The notes below the pieces were generated by a model that was given only the letters and a program-made list of their open reading frames with translations, had not been told where the DNA came from and did no database searches. Shown one piece after another: positions 12,593 through 25,400 of a stretch of DNA of 64,000 nucleotides (position 1 is its first letter; each line of letters opens with the position of its first letter). The translations under genes and the position numbers were made by a program. Source of the DNA: Cordia subcordata (Eukaryota > Streptophyta > Magnoliopsida > Boraginales > Cordiaceae); NCBI GenBank assembly GCA_028554755.1, contig JAPTOF010000012.1, positions 2,002,501-2,066,500 of the forward strand, written 5' to 3'.

Positions 12593-15500
12593 ATGGCGAG
12601 GACGCCGATAGGATGCGAGCCGGTGGTGGGATCGTTAACGCCGTCGAAGAAGAAGGAGTACAGAGTCACCAACAGGCTACAAGAAGGCAAACGCCCGATT
12701 TACGCCGTCGTTTTCAACTTCATCGACTCCCGTTACTTCAACGTCTTCGCCACCGTCGGTGGCAATCGCGTAAATTTCTCCTCTTCCTTTTCTATTTTTT
12801 TTTTGTTTTTTGTTTTTTACTCTTCTTTCTGCTTTTCTGTGATTTTTTGAGCTATTTCTATTGCTTTATTAGCGGCGAATTGAAAATGAGTGTTGTATAT
12901 CTGCGTGTGTGTGTGTATGTATTTATCTATATAATTAACTACCTAAGCTTATTATGCTGAAGAAAAATGCATATATTCACAATTTCAATTTTTGTGTATA
13001 TATTGGTGCAAGCACATGTGAGTGTGTTGTATACGTGAAATGTAGTTCACATGATTATGTGTTTAGGCTTTTGTTGCTGAAAATAAATGTATATGTATAT
13101 ACGTGCTTGTGTGTGCGAGTATGCGCGGGTGTGTAATGTACGTGTCTATAATTTTATGTTTAAGCTTTTTATGCTATAAATATATGTGTATATGCACACG
13201 TCCATATGCGTATGTTTTCGTGTTCACAAATGTGCGTGTGTGTGGGCATTCGTGCATGAGAATGTGTGTATCTATATTGTCTATGTGATAAAAATTTTGA
13301 GCTTTTTTATGAATATGTATGTATTGTCACTTATATTAGAAGATAATAACTATCTGGATGCGTTCTCTATTTGCCTATAGTAGAAATGATTTTTGTGTCA
13401 TGTACTAGAAAATAATTTTGGGTTTCTAGCTAATGAGCATGCTCTCCAAGGAAAATTTTGAAAATTGAAACACAGAAGAGAAAATTGAAAACGAACAGGC
13501 CCTTCAATCTCAGCTGCTGATTTTGCAGTGGAATTGATGCCCTTCATTGATGCATGTTTGTCAGGTGACCGTGTACCAATGTCTGGAAGGGGGTGTCATT
13601 GCTGTGCTGCAATCTTATATAGATGAAGATGTGAGAAACTCAACTTCTCCCAATATTGTCATTTGTAATTATTGTCATTTGTAATTTGTTTGTAGTTTAA
13701 ACTTCTATTCTGAAAAGGCTTCATCTTCCTTGTGTTTTCTTGATCAGAAAGATGAATCTTTTTATACTGTCAGCTGGGCATGTGATCTTGACGGGACCCC
13801 ATTTCTGGTGGCTGGAGGAATTAATGGAATTATCCGTGTCATTGATACTGGCAATGAGAAGATACACAAGGTTATTGATTTTTACTTTCCCTACTTGCAG
13901 TAGACTAGTAGTAGTTGCTGGTCTAGTGTATGGTAAGAAATATGGGAGCTGACTATTTGCAGAAGGCACTGAAGTGAAGTGTTTGATGCTGTAATAGATC
14001 TATTGGGCAAAATCTATACATGTATTCTTAATGTGGAGAAATTATGATAAATTTGATATTTTATGTGTAAAGCCTTTTGCTTTTCCAAGTTTTCATTTCT
14101 ATATCAACAAAAGTTTTTACATTGTAATTGATGTTGACAATAAGTTTTCATTTCTATATCAACAAAAGTTTTTACATTGTAATTGATCTTGACAATGTAG
14201 CTCATTATGTCATGTAATTTAGATGCACAACCTATTCAAAATACATCTGAAGTGCAGATGAATAGTTAATTTAAGTAAATTGTAAGTCATATAGTTTCTA
14301 ACTTTTTTGTACAGAGTTTTGTTGGCCATGGGGACTCAGTAAACGAAATCAGAACTCAGGCTCTTAAACCATCACTCGTGGTTTCCGCAAGCAAAGTGAG
14401 TACTCCAGTTATATGCTGTTTGATCTTTCACCTTCGCTGTACATGATTCTTTTCTGATAATCAAATATGGCCAGGACGAATCTGTTCGACTGTGGAATGT
14501 TCATACAGGAATATGCATACTGATATTTGCAGGTGCTGGTGGTCATCGTAATGAAGTCCTGAGTGTGGTGAGTTTGAATCATAAATATTTGTGTGGAACT
14601 TCTCTTTTTCTCTTAATAAATTATTTGTTTTTCTCTGCGCTAACCCATTTCCTTTTTCCACCTTTAGTGACGATAATATTGACTTCCCACACTTTGCTTT
14701 CTTCATTTTAAGAGGAACATAGAAATGAGAATGTCTCACAATATAACAATATAATAGGATTTATTATGGCTCTTGTAGGATTTCCATCTTTCTGACATAT
14801 ATCGGATTGCAAGCTGTGGAATGGATAACACAATCAAGATCTGGTCAATGAAAGGTAAATATTTCAATTTAGACATTCAAATATCTTTTGGCAGAAGTCC
14901 AAGTAGAAGAACCTTTTCTGAGTCATGCATATTAATCTTTCCTGGAAGGTAAGTATGAAGAAAGGCATTTATTATATGTCAAGATTTTGCTTGGAAGTAC
15001 TACAATTACAATGTCTGACCATTCTCACTGAAGAAAATAGGCTGTTGTAGTAGTAAAGATTTTTTACCTCCTTGCCAATTGTCCATTTGCCTTCATAATA
15101 TTTTGAAGTGTGTTTGCGAAGTGCTAGTCTACTAGTCCTGTGGCTTCTACATGAGTATCCTGTAGGGATCTTATTTATCTGAAATGCTAGTCTATAAATG
15201 TTGAAAGGCTGTATATCTAATTATTTTAAGTTGCATAGATCTATATCTAATAATTTTAAGATGCCTGGTTCAACCTGATTTTTACTTTTGAGACTCCACA
15301 CTCACTGCAGAATTTTGGACATATGTGGAGAAATCATTTACTTGGACTGATCTTCCTTCAAAGTTTCCCACAAAATACGTGCAGTTTCCTGTAAGAAATC
15401 TGATCATTTATCTTCCTTTCATCATTCCCTTCTTGTCAGTCTTAATATACCTTATTTTTCTCAGATGTTCATAGCTTCCATCCACACGAATTATGTTGAC

Positions 15501-16788
15501 TGCAATCGATGGCTTGGTGACTTTATCCTGTCTAAGGTGAATGGCTGCATCAAAATTTTAATAATTTTTAAATTCTCAAGTGCACTGCCATCCTCCCTTA
15601 AACATGCATTGAGGAGAAAGAGGAAAGATATGTACGTCATTTCCTTACAATGTCAACACTGTTAGACTGTCATTACAACTCTTGGAGTCGGTTCTTTTGC
15701 TTAACTTCCTTCAACTTTGCTCATGGAGACTAGGTTTTTGCATTCAGTGTTCCAGAACGAACCAAATATTGATCTGAAGTGATACTTTTTGTCTTAATTT
15801 TGGAGAAATAATGTTTGACCTTCAAATGTAGCTTTAATTTCAAGAAGTCGTGCCAAAAACAAATTTTTTATTGAACCTAGAAATGAAATTCTCATTGTAT
15901 CTGCGCACCTACTGTAATCAATTCTTTTATATGGTTTCAGAGTGTTGACAATGAAATTTTGCTATGGGAACCAAAAATGAAAGAACAGTCGCCGGGAGAG
16001 GTTAGATATCTGTTTATCACATATTTTGCTAAATTAGAATTTCTTGGCTTACTAGCAGATCACTGAACTTGTACAGGGCTCAGTTGACATCCTTCAAAAG
16101 TACCCTGTCCCTGAATGTGATATTTGGTTCATCAAGTTTTCCTGTGATTTCCATTACAAAGCAGCAGCGATAGGTAATGCGAACTGTTAGAGAGACCTGA
16201 GTTCATCCATTGTCAGTTTCACTTTCTGTTGTTCAATTTTACTACTAAATTGATTTGTCACTCATATTATCTAATGTGTCATTCTTTATGCAACACCTAA
16301 AAAATCTGGCATAGCATGAAGCTTATGCATGAATCCAGGATGGAGGTCTTAGCTGTGTGATGTTTCTTTACCAGGGAACAGGGAAGGGAAAATCTTTGTT
16401 TGGGAACTGCAGTCTAGTCCTCCAGTTCTCATAGCAAGGTTCACTCGCTTAACCCCAACCCTCCGTGTCTGTCAACACCACCCCCACCCCCCTTCTCTCC
16501 CTGGGGGTGGCTGCACCAATCTAACTTCCTTCCCTTTCTTCTTCTGTTCCTTCTGACATGGCATATGCCTTGTGCCTTTTTAGGTTATCTCATGTTCAAT
16601 CAAAGTCCCCAATCAGACAGACCGCAATGTCTTTTGATGGAAGGTAAGAATCTTTATAAGTTGCAAATATATGCAAACCTATGCTGATAGGCATGCATCT
16701 TACTGGTTGTATCCATGTCTGCAGCACCATTCTCAGCTGCTGTGAAGATGGAACGATATGGCGTTGGGATGTAGTGGCAACTTCTTGA
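12593..16788 (+). CDS. FIE: Polycomb group WD40 protein FIE (ESC/EED homologue)
   Basis: Thirteen exons join in phase to a 370-aa protein: 12593-12769, 13565-13630, 13748-13870, 14315-14395, 14475-14567, 14779-14854, 15311-15390, 15465-15536, 15941-16000, 16077-16173, 16375-16438, 16584-16643 and 16725-16788. Arabidopsis FIE is about the same size. Diagnostic stretches include KEYRVTNRLQEGKRPIYAVV at the N-terminus, the WD40 units ASKDESVRLWNVHTG and GMDNTIKIWSMKEFW, and the C-terminus CCEDGTIWRWDVVATS. FIE is the WD40 scaffold of plant PRC2. It holds the E(z)-type methyltransferase with the Su(z)12-type subunit and supports H3K27 trimethylation that represses seed and flowering programmes. 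It acts in the nucleus. The ATG at 12593 is chosen because MARTPIGCEP matches the family start and no upstream ATG occurs in the GC-rich leader. No frame breaks were seen. Confidence 0.97.
12895..13380. repeat. TG/TA-rich degenerate tandem repeat in FIE intron 1
   Basis: Intron 1 is dominated by alternating purine-pyrimidine (TGTGTATG, TATATACGTG) sequence. A landmark of the type GTTTAAGCTTTTTATGCTGAA recurs at about 12945, 13062, 13160 and 13295, so there are roughly four diverged units of 100-130 bp. The small ORFs here are by-products of the repeat. Confidence 0.6.
14087..14196. repeat. 55-bp tandem duplication in FIE intron 3
   Basis: Two adjacent 55-bp copies start at 14087 and 14142, each beginning AAGTTTTCATTTCTATATC. 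They differ by a single base (GATGTTG versus GATCTTG). The duplication is therefore recent. Confidence 0.95.
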
Positions 16789-17874
16789 GCTTCATGTTAG
16801 CTCATAGAGGTTCTTGTGACCTATCTCTGCAGAAACCAGTTAATTGAAATTGCATAGAGAACACGATCAGCTGGACTGCCATGCAATCTAGATGGGGATG
16901 ATGGAGATTGGATCGATTGCTCTACCCGAGTGTAGGAGAGCAGGGTTTGTAATGGCATTGCAACTTGCAGCTGTTTCTACATTTATCCTGGCTCACGGTT
17001 TTAAACCTCTGCCCTATGTGCTGACCCAGCATTTGATGACATAAGTAATGTAATGATATAAGATAGTGATTTTAGATAAAAGGTAGGTTTAGTATCGGAG
17101 AAATTACCTTGTACAGGAGATCATGGAGTCTTGTTTCTCCTCTCTGCCATGGAACAATGCAAAGCCTGCCCGATATCTAATTTTATCATTTGGCGGAAGG
17201 AATGAATTTAAAAGAGGGCACGGGAGTGAATTTCTTCATATTGTTATGATATTATAAGCGAGATTTAAAAGAGATAAAATGTTGACATGGTAAAAATAAA
17301 ATAATCTGGACAGTTTATGAATTATGACCATTAGATCATTGTATATAAGGTTAAATGGCAGTCCATGGGGATAGCAATAGCTATCTCTGCAACAACTCTG
17401 AGAAAAGCAAACGACCAACATGCAAATTAACTATCAAGCTTTACTTAAAAAGAAGGTTGCATTAGGAAGATCTTGGCAAAAATGAACAAAATCTAGATGG
17501 GGTCATGTTAGATCTATCTCAAGAATATTTCTGCAGTGGTGAAGCAGTTAAACTTTATAATGCACTTTAAGTTAGTGAAGGGCTAAGTACTAAGTGATGT
17601 TTAAAATAAGAACGTATGACTTAGATTTAAAATTTTTTTTAATATGTTACTCGACTATTCTAGCCAATCTAAGGAGCTAACATTTAGGAGGTTTGGCAAG
17701 TCAATTTTTGGCGTTAGACCACAAGAAATTTGGCTGGGCTGGTTGAGAAAAGTGAGGCCAATCGCTTGACTTTGGAATAACATTCAGTAACATCACATGG
17801 AGACGCAAAAAGTATAGTGGAAATGAAGGGCATACTCTACATGTTTTAAGCTTTGACAATGAAAGATCATGAAG

Positions 17875-17912
<38 letters not shown>

Positions 17913-20900
17913 GTATATATTATGATGGGCATTTTCCCCTCGAATGGACCACAGGCCTTTCATTTTTAGGTCATCAGCTTAAACCATCTCAAAGGGTAGG
18001 CTTTAGAAAATTAGCCATCTTTTTAATGGATCCGAAGTTGGGATGAAATGTGTTTTACGACTATCGGATAAGATTTCATCATATAGCGAAAGTGGAAATG
18101 AAAAATTGGCTGGGGTGGAGGGGTGAAACTTAATATTGCCAAGTAATATTTTTTGCTAAGGAACTTAATATTAGAGAATGGAAAAGCATTTTAAATATAA
18201 TTAAAGCTTGTTATTTTGCATAGAAAGAAAGAAATATAAGAAATACAAATTAGATATAAATTTTTGAGGGCTATTAAAAGGTGATCAACTTTCCTTCCTC
18301 CTTGAACCATGTGGCCTACATTTTATTGTGTTCTTGAAATCCATTCTTTTTCATGATTGGTTTTCGTCATTAGTGCATGGATTCGCATATATCTTATTGC
18401 AACAAAGTACGTGTACATCACGTTGCTCCCATTGAGTATTGACAAATTATTATTTTTACATTATTAATTTTTTATAATATTATTAAAGAATTTAAATCGT
18501 ATATACTTACTTATCCATCTTCAAGATTTCAGCAGACATGATGTGGTAGCAGTTTCCAATAAGTAATTATTCGATTATGGCAATTAAAGAAAGAAAAAAT
18601 TGTCACCACTAACTTTACGTTTGGTAATTTAACAGTGAGTATAGTTCTATGTATCTATTTAGTTTATCCTGTCACAAAAATTCTCCGTTATTTGCTCGAT
18701 GAAAAAATTATTATGAACTCTTTAATAATATTATAATATTTCTATTAATATTAAAGAAAATAATTAATTATTATAGCACCTGTAAGTCCAAAAATTTCAT
18801 CACTAAACTTAACCATAGACTAATGGACATAACAATCATCTTTAAATTGCTCTTAAATTGACTGTAAAATTTTTGGTTTTAACACTGCATTACACAACAA
18901 AGGTATTTCTGTATGTAATTAAAGAAGAGATGGAGTAAATATGGAAAAATAATCATTGAAATAAGAGTTGTTAAAAAAAGGTTTATACATATTGAAAATT
19001 CTGATACGCTAACAATATATATTTCCAAATCGTATCATCTTAACTTCACCCCCTTAAAATATTATATTATCTTATTTGACAAATATTACATATATATTTA
19101 AAATATTTATTAAACCGTGAAATATTTGCCTTACAAAAAAATAAAGAGCAAATGATACCAGGTGAGATATGACATTTAGCACTGCTTCAGAAAAAAGCTA
19201 TAAAATATATTTGCTTTTATTATCTATATCTAATTGAATTATGCATATGATTTTCTTTTCTTTCATCTCACTTCTGCGTGTATGCTTTTGCTTGATGTTC
19301 TGGGTAGATAAGTGGCGCATGAAATCTTCATTTAATTTATTCCATTGCACTTTTTATTTGTATTTTTATTCTTTTTCTAGTTCAACTAACTTTATTCCCA
19401 TTTGGAGTATAAGTTCATTGGAGGTTCACTTTAAGCACTTTGTTGATTTAAGACAAAAAAGGGGCCTAAATATGAACATATAATTTGGCAATTATCGTAT
19501 AGTCTCAAAATTAACTTATAATGAAAAAGCGATGAGATTATTAGTTGCTACTGGATGTTTTCTTGTCTACCAATTTTTTTTGCACTAATATAATACTGCA
19601 TCGCTAAAGAAACCATTAATTGGAGTAGTTAAATTATAACTTATTAAGGTTAAAAAGTCCTCCAAATTTAAATCCCCAAATTCCTCAAGGCCTAGCGATG
19701 CCCTCCCGAGACCATACCTCGGAGCGTTGTCCTTATACCTCATCATTGAATAAACCATGGTTGAACAGTAGCAAAATCTGAAAAGGAAAACTAAGAGTCT
19801 GGACAAAGGATCATTATTTTAAATTTGATTAAAAAACAAGTACCTCAAATAAAATTTAGGACACAAAAGTAGGCTAAAGAACGATAATAGACCACATAAA
19901 ATGGAATTGGAAAAGCAAAGAGAAAGAAGAAAGAAGTTATGGAAAGATAAAGAAAAGAAAAAGTTAAGAGTTACTGACTTATGCTCTTTTTGTTATAGTC
20001 TTATTTTAAGATACTTATCCTATTGAAATGAAAGTATATCTTTTAAGATTTTAGAAATCTTATCATGCATTTTATAAAAATTCAAAACAAAAGTAGGCTT
20101 TTTATTTTATAAGAAATAAGCAATGCATCCTATTTTATTTTTTACAATTATGTAATGCATGGTACATGTGATAAGAAATCTTAAATCTTATAAGATTTCT
20201 CTAAATTTCAATAGAATAAGCATTTTAAAATAAGATCATTCCAAATACACTATTAATGTGGAGCTCCGTTAAGTAATATTAGCAAAGAAGAAGGTTTGAT
20301 GAAGTTTCGAAAGAATTGTCAGAGACAAAAAAAAAAAAAAATGGGTAAGTGGGTTATTTGTTCCTACCAAGCATAACTTAGATCTCAAATTTATATTGAA
20401 GAAGCCATTTGTGACCATAGAATTTTAGACAAATCCATGTTCAAAAACCAAAGGTTGGGGAGATAGGGAAGCTTGGACTATTCTCCTCGGATTCCAACAA
20501 TTTGACTCACCAACCATTTTACCATATTTTCCAACAACCCCATAATTATCTGTTTATTTACCTTTTTACCTTGCAACATTTTCCCAATCAATAACACATT
20601 GCAGAACTCAATAATAATTAATCAATCATCTTTTACCCCAATACTTGAAAACTCCACGTTCTTTAATCATCACGTGTCCTTTTCTTTAACCCCGCTTCTA
20701 ATCCTAAACTTGTTTTACTTACATTAGAGTTACTGAGAATGACATGTTTCTTATTATTACTAAGTTAAAGAATACATCTTGATCATGTTGATTTTGTCTT
20801 AAAAAGAAATTTAATTTTATCAAAATTGCTCAAGCTGTTCAATTTAAATTTAAAGTTGTACTGATGGCCACATAAGTATTCTTCTTCTTTTTTTTTTTTT

Positions 20901-21830
20901 TCACTTTGTTAATTTTTTTTTCTTTTGTTTCCAATAATAATTATCTTGATGCAATTTAAAATATAAAGAGGATTAATTAACTTATATCATTTATGAGAAA
21001 TAACCATTGGATATACCCATGCATCATTTACAACCATTTAAATCATTAGATTTTTTTTTCAGAAGAAAATACATATTCAACATTCAAATTTCAAAATGAT
21101 ATTCTTTTGGTTATATGATTTATTGCCTGAACAACGTAAATGACCCCAAAGCCCCATGCAATAAAAAAATTATTTAGCTATAAATTCAAAAAAAGAAAAA
21201 ACAATCTTCAAATTGAAAATCTAAATCTTGATATCCATCCATACATCATTATGCAAAAAGATTTCTTTAAATTAGTGTTTCTTGAATTATTTACTTCATA
21301 CAAATCTATTTATTTATTTTTAACAGCAGGCGATGAATATATTTATGAATCTTTTAATTACAAATAGATCATGTTTAGCAATTAATATATACAAATTAAA
21401 AATAACGTATATAGATAATAAATAAGAAATTAATGGATTAACTATATTAAGAATCATATCTCCAAATTAAAAGTAATTAGCTTTCTTTAACATAATAGGA
21501 ATTTTGTACATCAAATCTATCTTTTATGATGAAAATATGAAAACTAGGTTGATGACACAAGAGTGATCGTTTCGCTTTGTACTCCCAATCTGCAAAGTAA
21601 AAGAAATATTTCAAATCAATTAACAATTTCATTATTTTCAAATTAATTATCAACTCTATAGTCTATATATGTAATAATATAATCATATGTAAAATATATA
21701 AAGAGAAAGAGAGAGACGCGAACAAAGAGTCTTTTTAGTTTCCTTTCTTCTGCCCTCAACTCTTCTCATTATCCGATCCCTCAGTTTTCGACTTTCTCTC
21801 TCTATACATAGACACATATCAGTTTCTCTC
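16789..21830. other. AT-rich intergenic region between FIE and ATG18f
   Basis: These 5 kb start with the FIE 3' untranslated region (to about 17150). A (TA)n tract lies at about 17877-17925, an inverted-repeat element at 19988-20244 and a poly-A run at about 20328-20341. The longest ORFs are under 85 codons and have no recognisable protein signature. I see no further gene. Confidence 0.55.
19988..20244. mobile_element. Stem-loop MITE-like element
   Basis: The left arm reads TCTTATTTTAAGATACTTATCC...ATTGAAAT. The right arm, read in reverse complement, gives TCTTATTTTAAAATGCTTATTC...ATTGAAAT. The arms of about 80 bp are roughly three-quarters identical and also share AGAAATCTTAT and ATGCATT further in. 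The interior does not code. I could not identify a reliable target-site duplication, so the family is open. Confidence 0.55.
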
Positions 21831-21834
21831 TCTC

Positions 21835-21842
21835 TATATATA
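21835..21842 (+). promoter_or_regulatory. Candidate TATA box of ATG18f
   Basis: TATATATA directly follows a CT-repeat (CTCTCTCTC), a common layout in plant core promoters. If used, transcription would start around 21865-21875. That would give a leader of nearly 600 nt before the ATG at 22450, unless an intron lies within it. This is inferred from position alone. Confidence 0.35.
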
Positions 21843-22081
21843 CACATAGAACCAAAAAGAAAAAAGATAAAAAAAAGCCTCTGCGATTCAAATTATTTTA
21901 CATAATTGTCAAATTTCTTAATTCAATTTGTACAAAATTGTAAAAATTCGTTTTTTTTTCCCGATTTCAAGTTAGGTTTTCTGTTTTTTGTATATAGAAA
22001 TATATATAGAGATACAAACAACAAAAAAAGGAGCCTTCTTTTTTTGGTGGGTAAATTTTGTTGTTGAGTTTTGTAATTAAT

Positions 22082-22337
22082 ATGTTACTTGTTTTGGTGA
22101 TGTGTGATTAACTGAAAAAAACGAAGGGCAAAAGAGGAAAGATACAATTTTGTTCAAGAAGAAGACGAGAAGGAATTGAATTAGGCGTGAAAAGCGTTAA
22201 TTTAGTGTGTGTTGTGTGTGAGATGATTCGGTGCTGAGCTGATTCTTCTGCATAGTTTTGGAAGGTAGCGAAGCTGATGACACCTGTGAGCTGAGAGCTG
22301 AGAGCTGTCAGTATTTGCGATGATGATGATTATATGA
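22082..22337 (+). promoter_or_regulatory. Cluster of short uORFs in the ATG18f leader
   Basis: Upstream of the main start lie several short ATG-stop frames: 22082-22111 (9 aa), 22223-22237 (4 aa), 22277-22294 (5 aa) and 22320-22337 (MMMII, three tandem ATGs). The stop of the last overlaps the ATG of the 39-aa uORF at 22334 as ATGA. So many upstream ATGs imply translational control if the region is in the mature leader, which I infer but cannot show. Confidence 0.5.
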
Positions 22338-22453
22338 AGCAACGCCACAGATTTATGTGCATTCTTTGCCGATTAAAGCAAGAGGTTTTCGATAATTATT
22401 GCGATTTTCGACATATTTTTTGCGTGATCGAAGAAGAGGGTTGGTGGGGATGA
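22334..22453 (+). CDS. 39-aa upstream ORF overlapping the ATG18f start by ATGA
   Basis: The frame opens with ATG at 22334 and runs 39 codons to TGA at 22451-22453. That stop overlaps the main ATG (22450-22452) as ATGA. The peptide begins MKQRHRFMCILCRLKQEVF, is rich in Cys, Phe and Trp, and ends EEEGWWG. It is long for a chance uORF in this AT-rich setting, and its composition looks constrained. The 4-nt overlap would suit termination-reinitiation onto the ATG18f frame. Whether it is conserved between species cannot be judged here, and a leader intron would change the picture. Confidence 0.5.
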   Translation: MKQRHRFMCILCRLKQEVFDNYCDFRHIFCVIEEEGWWG

Positions 22454-25400
22454 AGAATGATGGAAGTGTTGGTGTTGTTTCTGCTTGTGGGCAGAAGCAA
22501 CAGCAAGGGAGAGGCAACAATGGGTTTATTCCGACGTCGTTTAAGGCTTTGTCTAGTTACTTGAGGATTGTTTCCTCAGGCGCCTCGACTGTGGCGTCCT
22601 CCGTGCGGTCAGCAGCATCCGCTGCTTCGGCGATTGTGGAGAGGGAGAGTGAGTCCAGCCATGATCAGGTGAGGGCTCATTTATATGTGTATATGTACAT
22701 TTTCAAACATGACTGTATAGGTGGTGTTTATTGGTGTGATATTTGTACTTTATGGAGTTATGAGTATCCAACTATACGATTCTAGAAGCAAAGATCGGAA
22801 CTTTTTAGCTACCCATCTTGTCAATATATGTTCGTTTGTGCATGTCTATGGAAGTTTGGTAGTTAGAACTGTATGATTTTTAGGGAAAATATTGGAAATT
22901 TTTAGCTTCACCCATAAATGTTTACATGTATATGAACGTGTGTGGAGATATTGGTACGTGTCATTTTGCTTAAGCTATATGTATGCAGCAAACACCAGAG
23001 CTTGTGACTTGAACTAAGTGGATCACTGTTTATTTACATGGGTAATAAGCAGATATTTCCCTTTAGAGGAACTTGTGACTTATAATTTCTCCATGCAAAT
23101 GTGTACCAGAGTTCCTCGTAGTAGTCTCCATATGTTAAGAAGTCTTTTTTTCCACTAAAGCTGAGCTTCACCTGCAACTGAATGTGCAATGTTGTTTGTG
23201 GCTGTGAATTGAAAATAATATTTTCTTTCTTGGAGAAGAAACATTAATCTCCTAAAGGTATTGATTAGATCAAAGTAATAGAAGGAAAGAGAAATGAAAC
23301 TGCCTAAGATGTGAGGATTTTAGGTTTTAATTCTGCATGGGGTTGCTTCTGAAAAGCAACTGCGACTATCAAACAACAGTGTCTTGCTTTCTGTGTTCAT
23401 TTGTAGAAGGTCATTATTGTCGTTTCTAACAATAATGTCATTTTGTATATCGCAAAGCAATATACAATGTTTTAAAACAGTTGATCCATTATGATTGTTG
23501 ATAATAAATGTCTATTTTTAAGTTCTTGTCGTGTTGTATAGTTTTGTCACTTCGCTTAACGAGATACTGTGTGCATTCACTTTCCCGGGTGTTTGTACTT
23601 GCACGTCATAGGATCAGATAGATTTAATTTTTATGTTTCTGTGGCTTTTTGCTGTTTCTTATAGGACTAATCCGACAAATTTGATGTTGTGTGCACTGTG
23701 CAGTGAGGTTCGTTTTTAACTTTTTCTTGGCTAATGAGGGTCACGTGTTTGTTTACTTCTGCTCCAGTGATCTACCTTTTTAGTTTTGACTAAAGCTATC
23801 TCTATTGCATTCTCAAGTTGCAGCTGGATAAGACTTGCTTTGTATGATGGTTAAGGACACCAGATGAGTTGCATAGGCTATGGTTCCACTATTTATTTAT
23901 TCGACTTCTGGCAATAATTGAGTATTTTGAATATTTGGACAGTTTAAGTTGTTAGGGTTGTCTTAATAGTTGGTGAGGAACTTCTTTTCTTTCCCTTTTG
24001 GGGATTAGAGAAGCATTTTGGTGCTTAAATTTTCATCTTTTAGCATTTGAAGTAGAATGTAAGAATACCTTGGGAGCCCAGATGTTTCTGTGTTGTGTTA
24101 TATGACTAGTGGACCCAGAGACGCATTTATTTCCATCATACTGCTTCTTGAAAGATAGTGCCCAATTTCGGTTCTCATCGGCTTGCGATGAGTACTGTTT
24201 GAATCTAGGGTTTTCTTTTCCGGTTTTTGGGGTCATATATTGGATCTAGTTTGGTAGACAGGTTCTATACTGGAGGTTACACAAGAAATAGTCGGCAGAG
24301 CTATGCAATATATTGTCTAAACTTCAGCTTTGATTCCATTATATGGTATCTTTTCCTAGTATAATTTTCCATTTTAATCATTATATAAGATTTAATAGAA
24401 GTCTGCAAACAGATAATATGTTGGCCTATTTTTAATGACTTAACTATCCAGAGAAGGCTGCATTACATTTCACTATCCCTGGCTTGAGACTAGATGTTGT
24501 ATTAATTTATTGCTATATTATGCCTGTTCAAGAGGCAACTTATAAAGCGATTTTGAGTTTTTTTTCCATATATCGGGACTTGTATAAAGTTGCCAAATGC
24601 TTAAACAATATATATACATGGACGAGGAGAAATTCGAGAGCTTGAGCAACTAACTATGAGTAGTTTTCTTTAATTAGACCTTCTTTGCTTTTACTACTTG
24701 GTTGATTTCTTATCTATATTAATTGTTAAAGCTATTAAGTGATGTTATGCACTAAGATGATTCTCTTTTTCCTTTTCCTCTTTTACTGGATGAAGGTACA
24801 TTGGGCTGGATTTGATGAGTTGGAATGTGAGGGAGGCATTTCTAGGCAGGTCCTTTTGCTGGGGTATCGGTATGGTTTCCAGGTTTGGGATGTTGAAGAA
24901 ACCAACAATGTGCACAACCTAGTCTCCAGGCGTGATGGCCCTGTTTCATTCATGCAAATTTTGCCAAAACCGGTTGTGTCAAAGCAATCTTTTGACAAGT
25001 TAGCTGACAGTCGACCATTGCTGATAATATGTGCTGATGGATCCTTTTCTGGAGGTAGTAACATCCGTGGGCTCTCAGCCAATTCTTATATTGGGAGCAT
25101 TCAACATAGCCCTCAACCAGTGAATGGTTGTTTTGTTCCAACTGTAGTCTGGTTCTATTCCTTGAGATCTCAAACTTATGTACATCTGCTGAAGTTCAGA
25201 TCAGTTGTTCATTTAGTGAGATGCAGCTCTCGGGTGGTTGCTATTTTACAAGCAACTCAGGTATATTTAGTCGTTGCCCAGGCTAGCGATGCTGCGTGGT
25301 CTATTATAGTAAATAGAACAAGTTGTGATCTTTATATGAGTGCAAATGTTGTTTGTATGACAGATACACTGCCTCAATGCTGCAACTTTAGAGAAGGAAT

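Noticed and set aside
19585..19806. Minus-strand ORF with APRYGLGRASLGLEEFGDLN
   Set aside because: It looks mildly protein-like, but no similarity is recognised and there are no splice-compatible neighbours.
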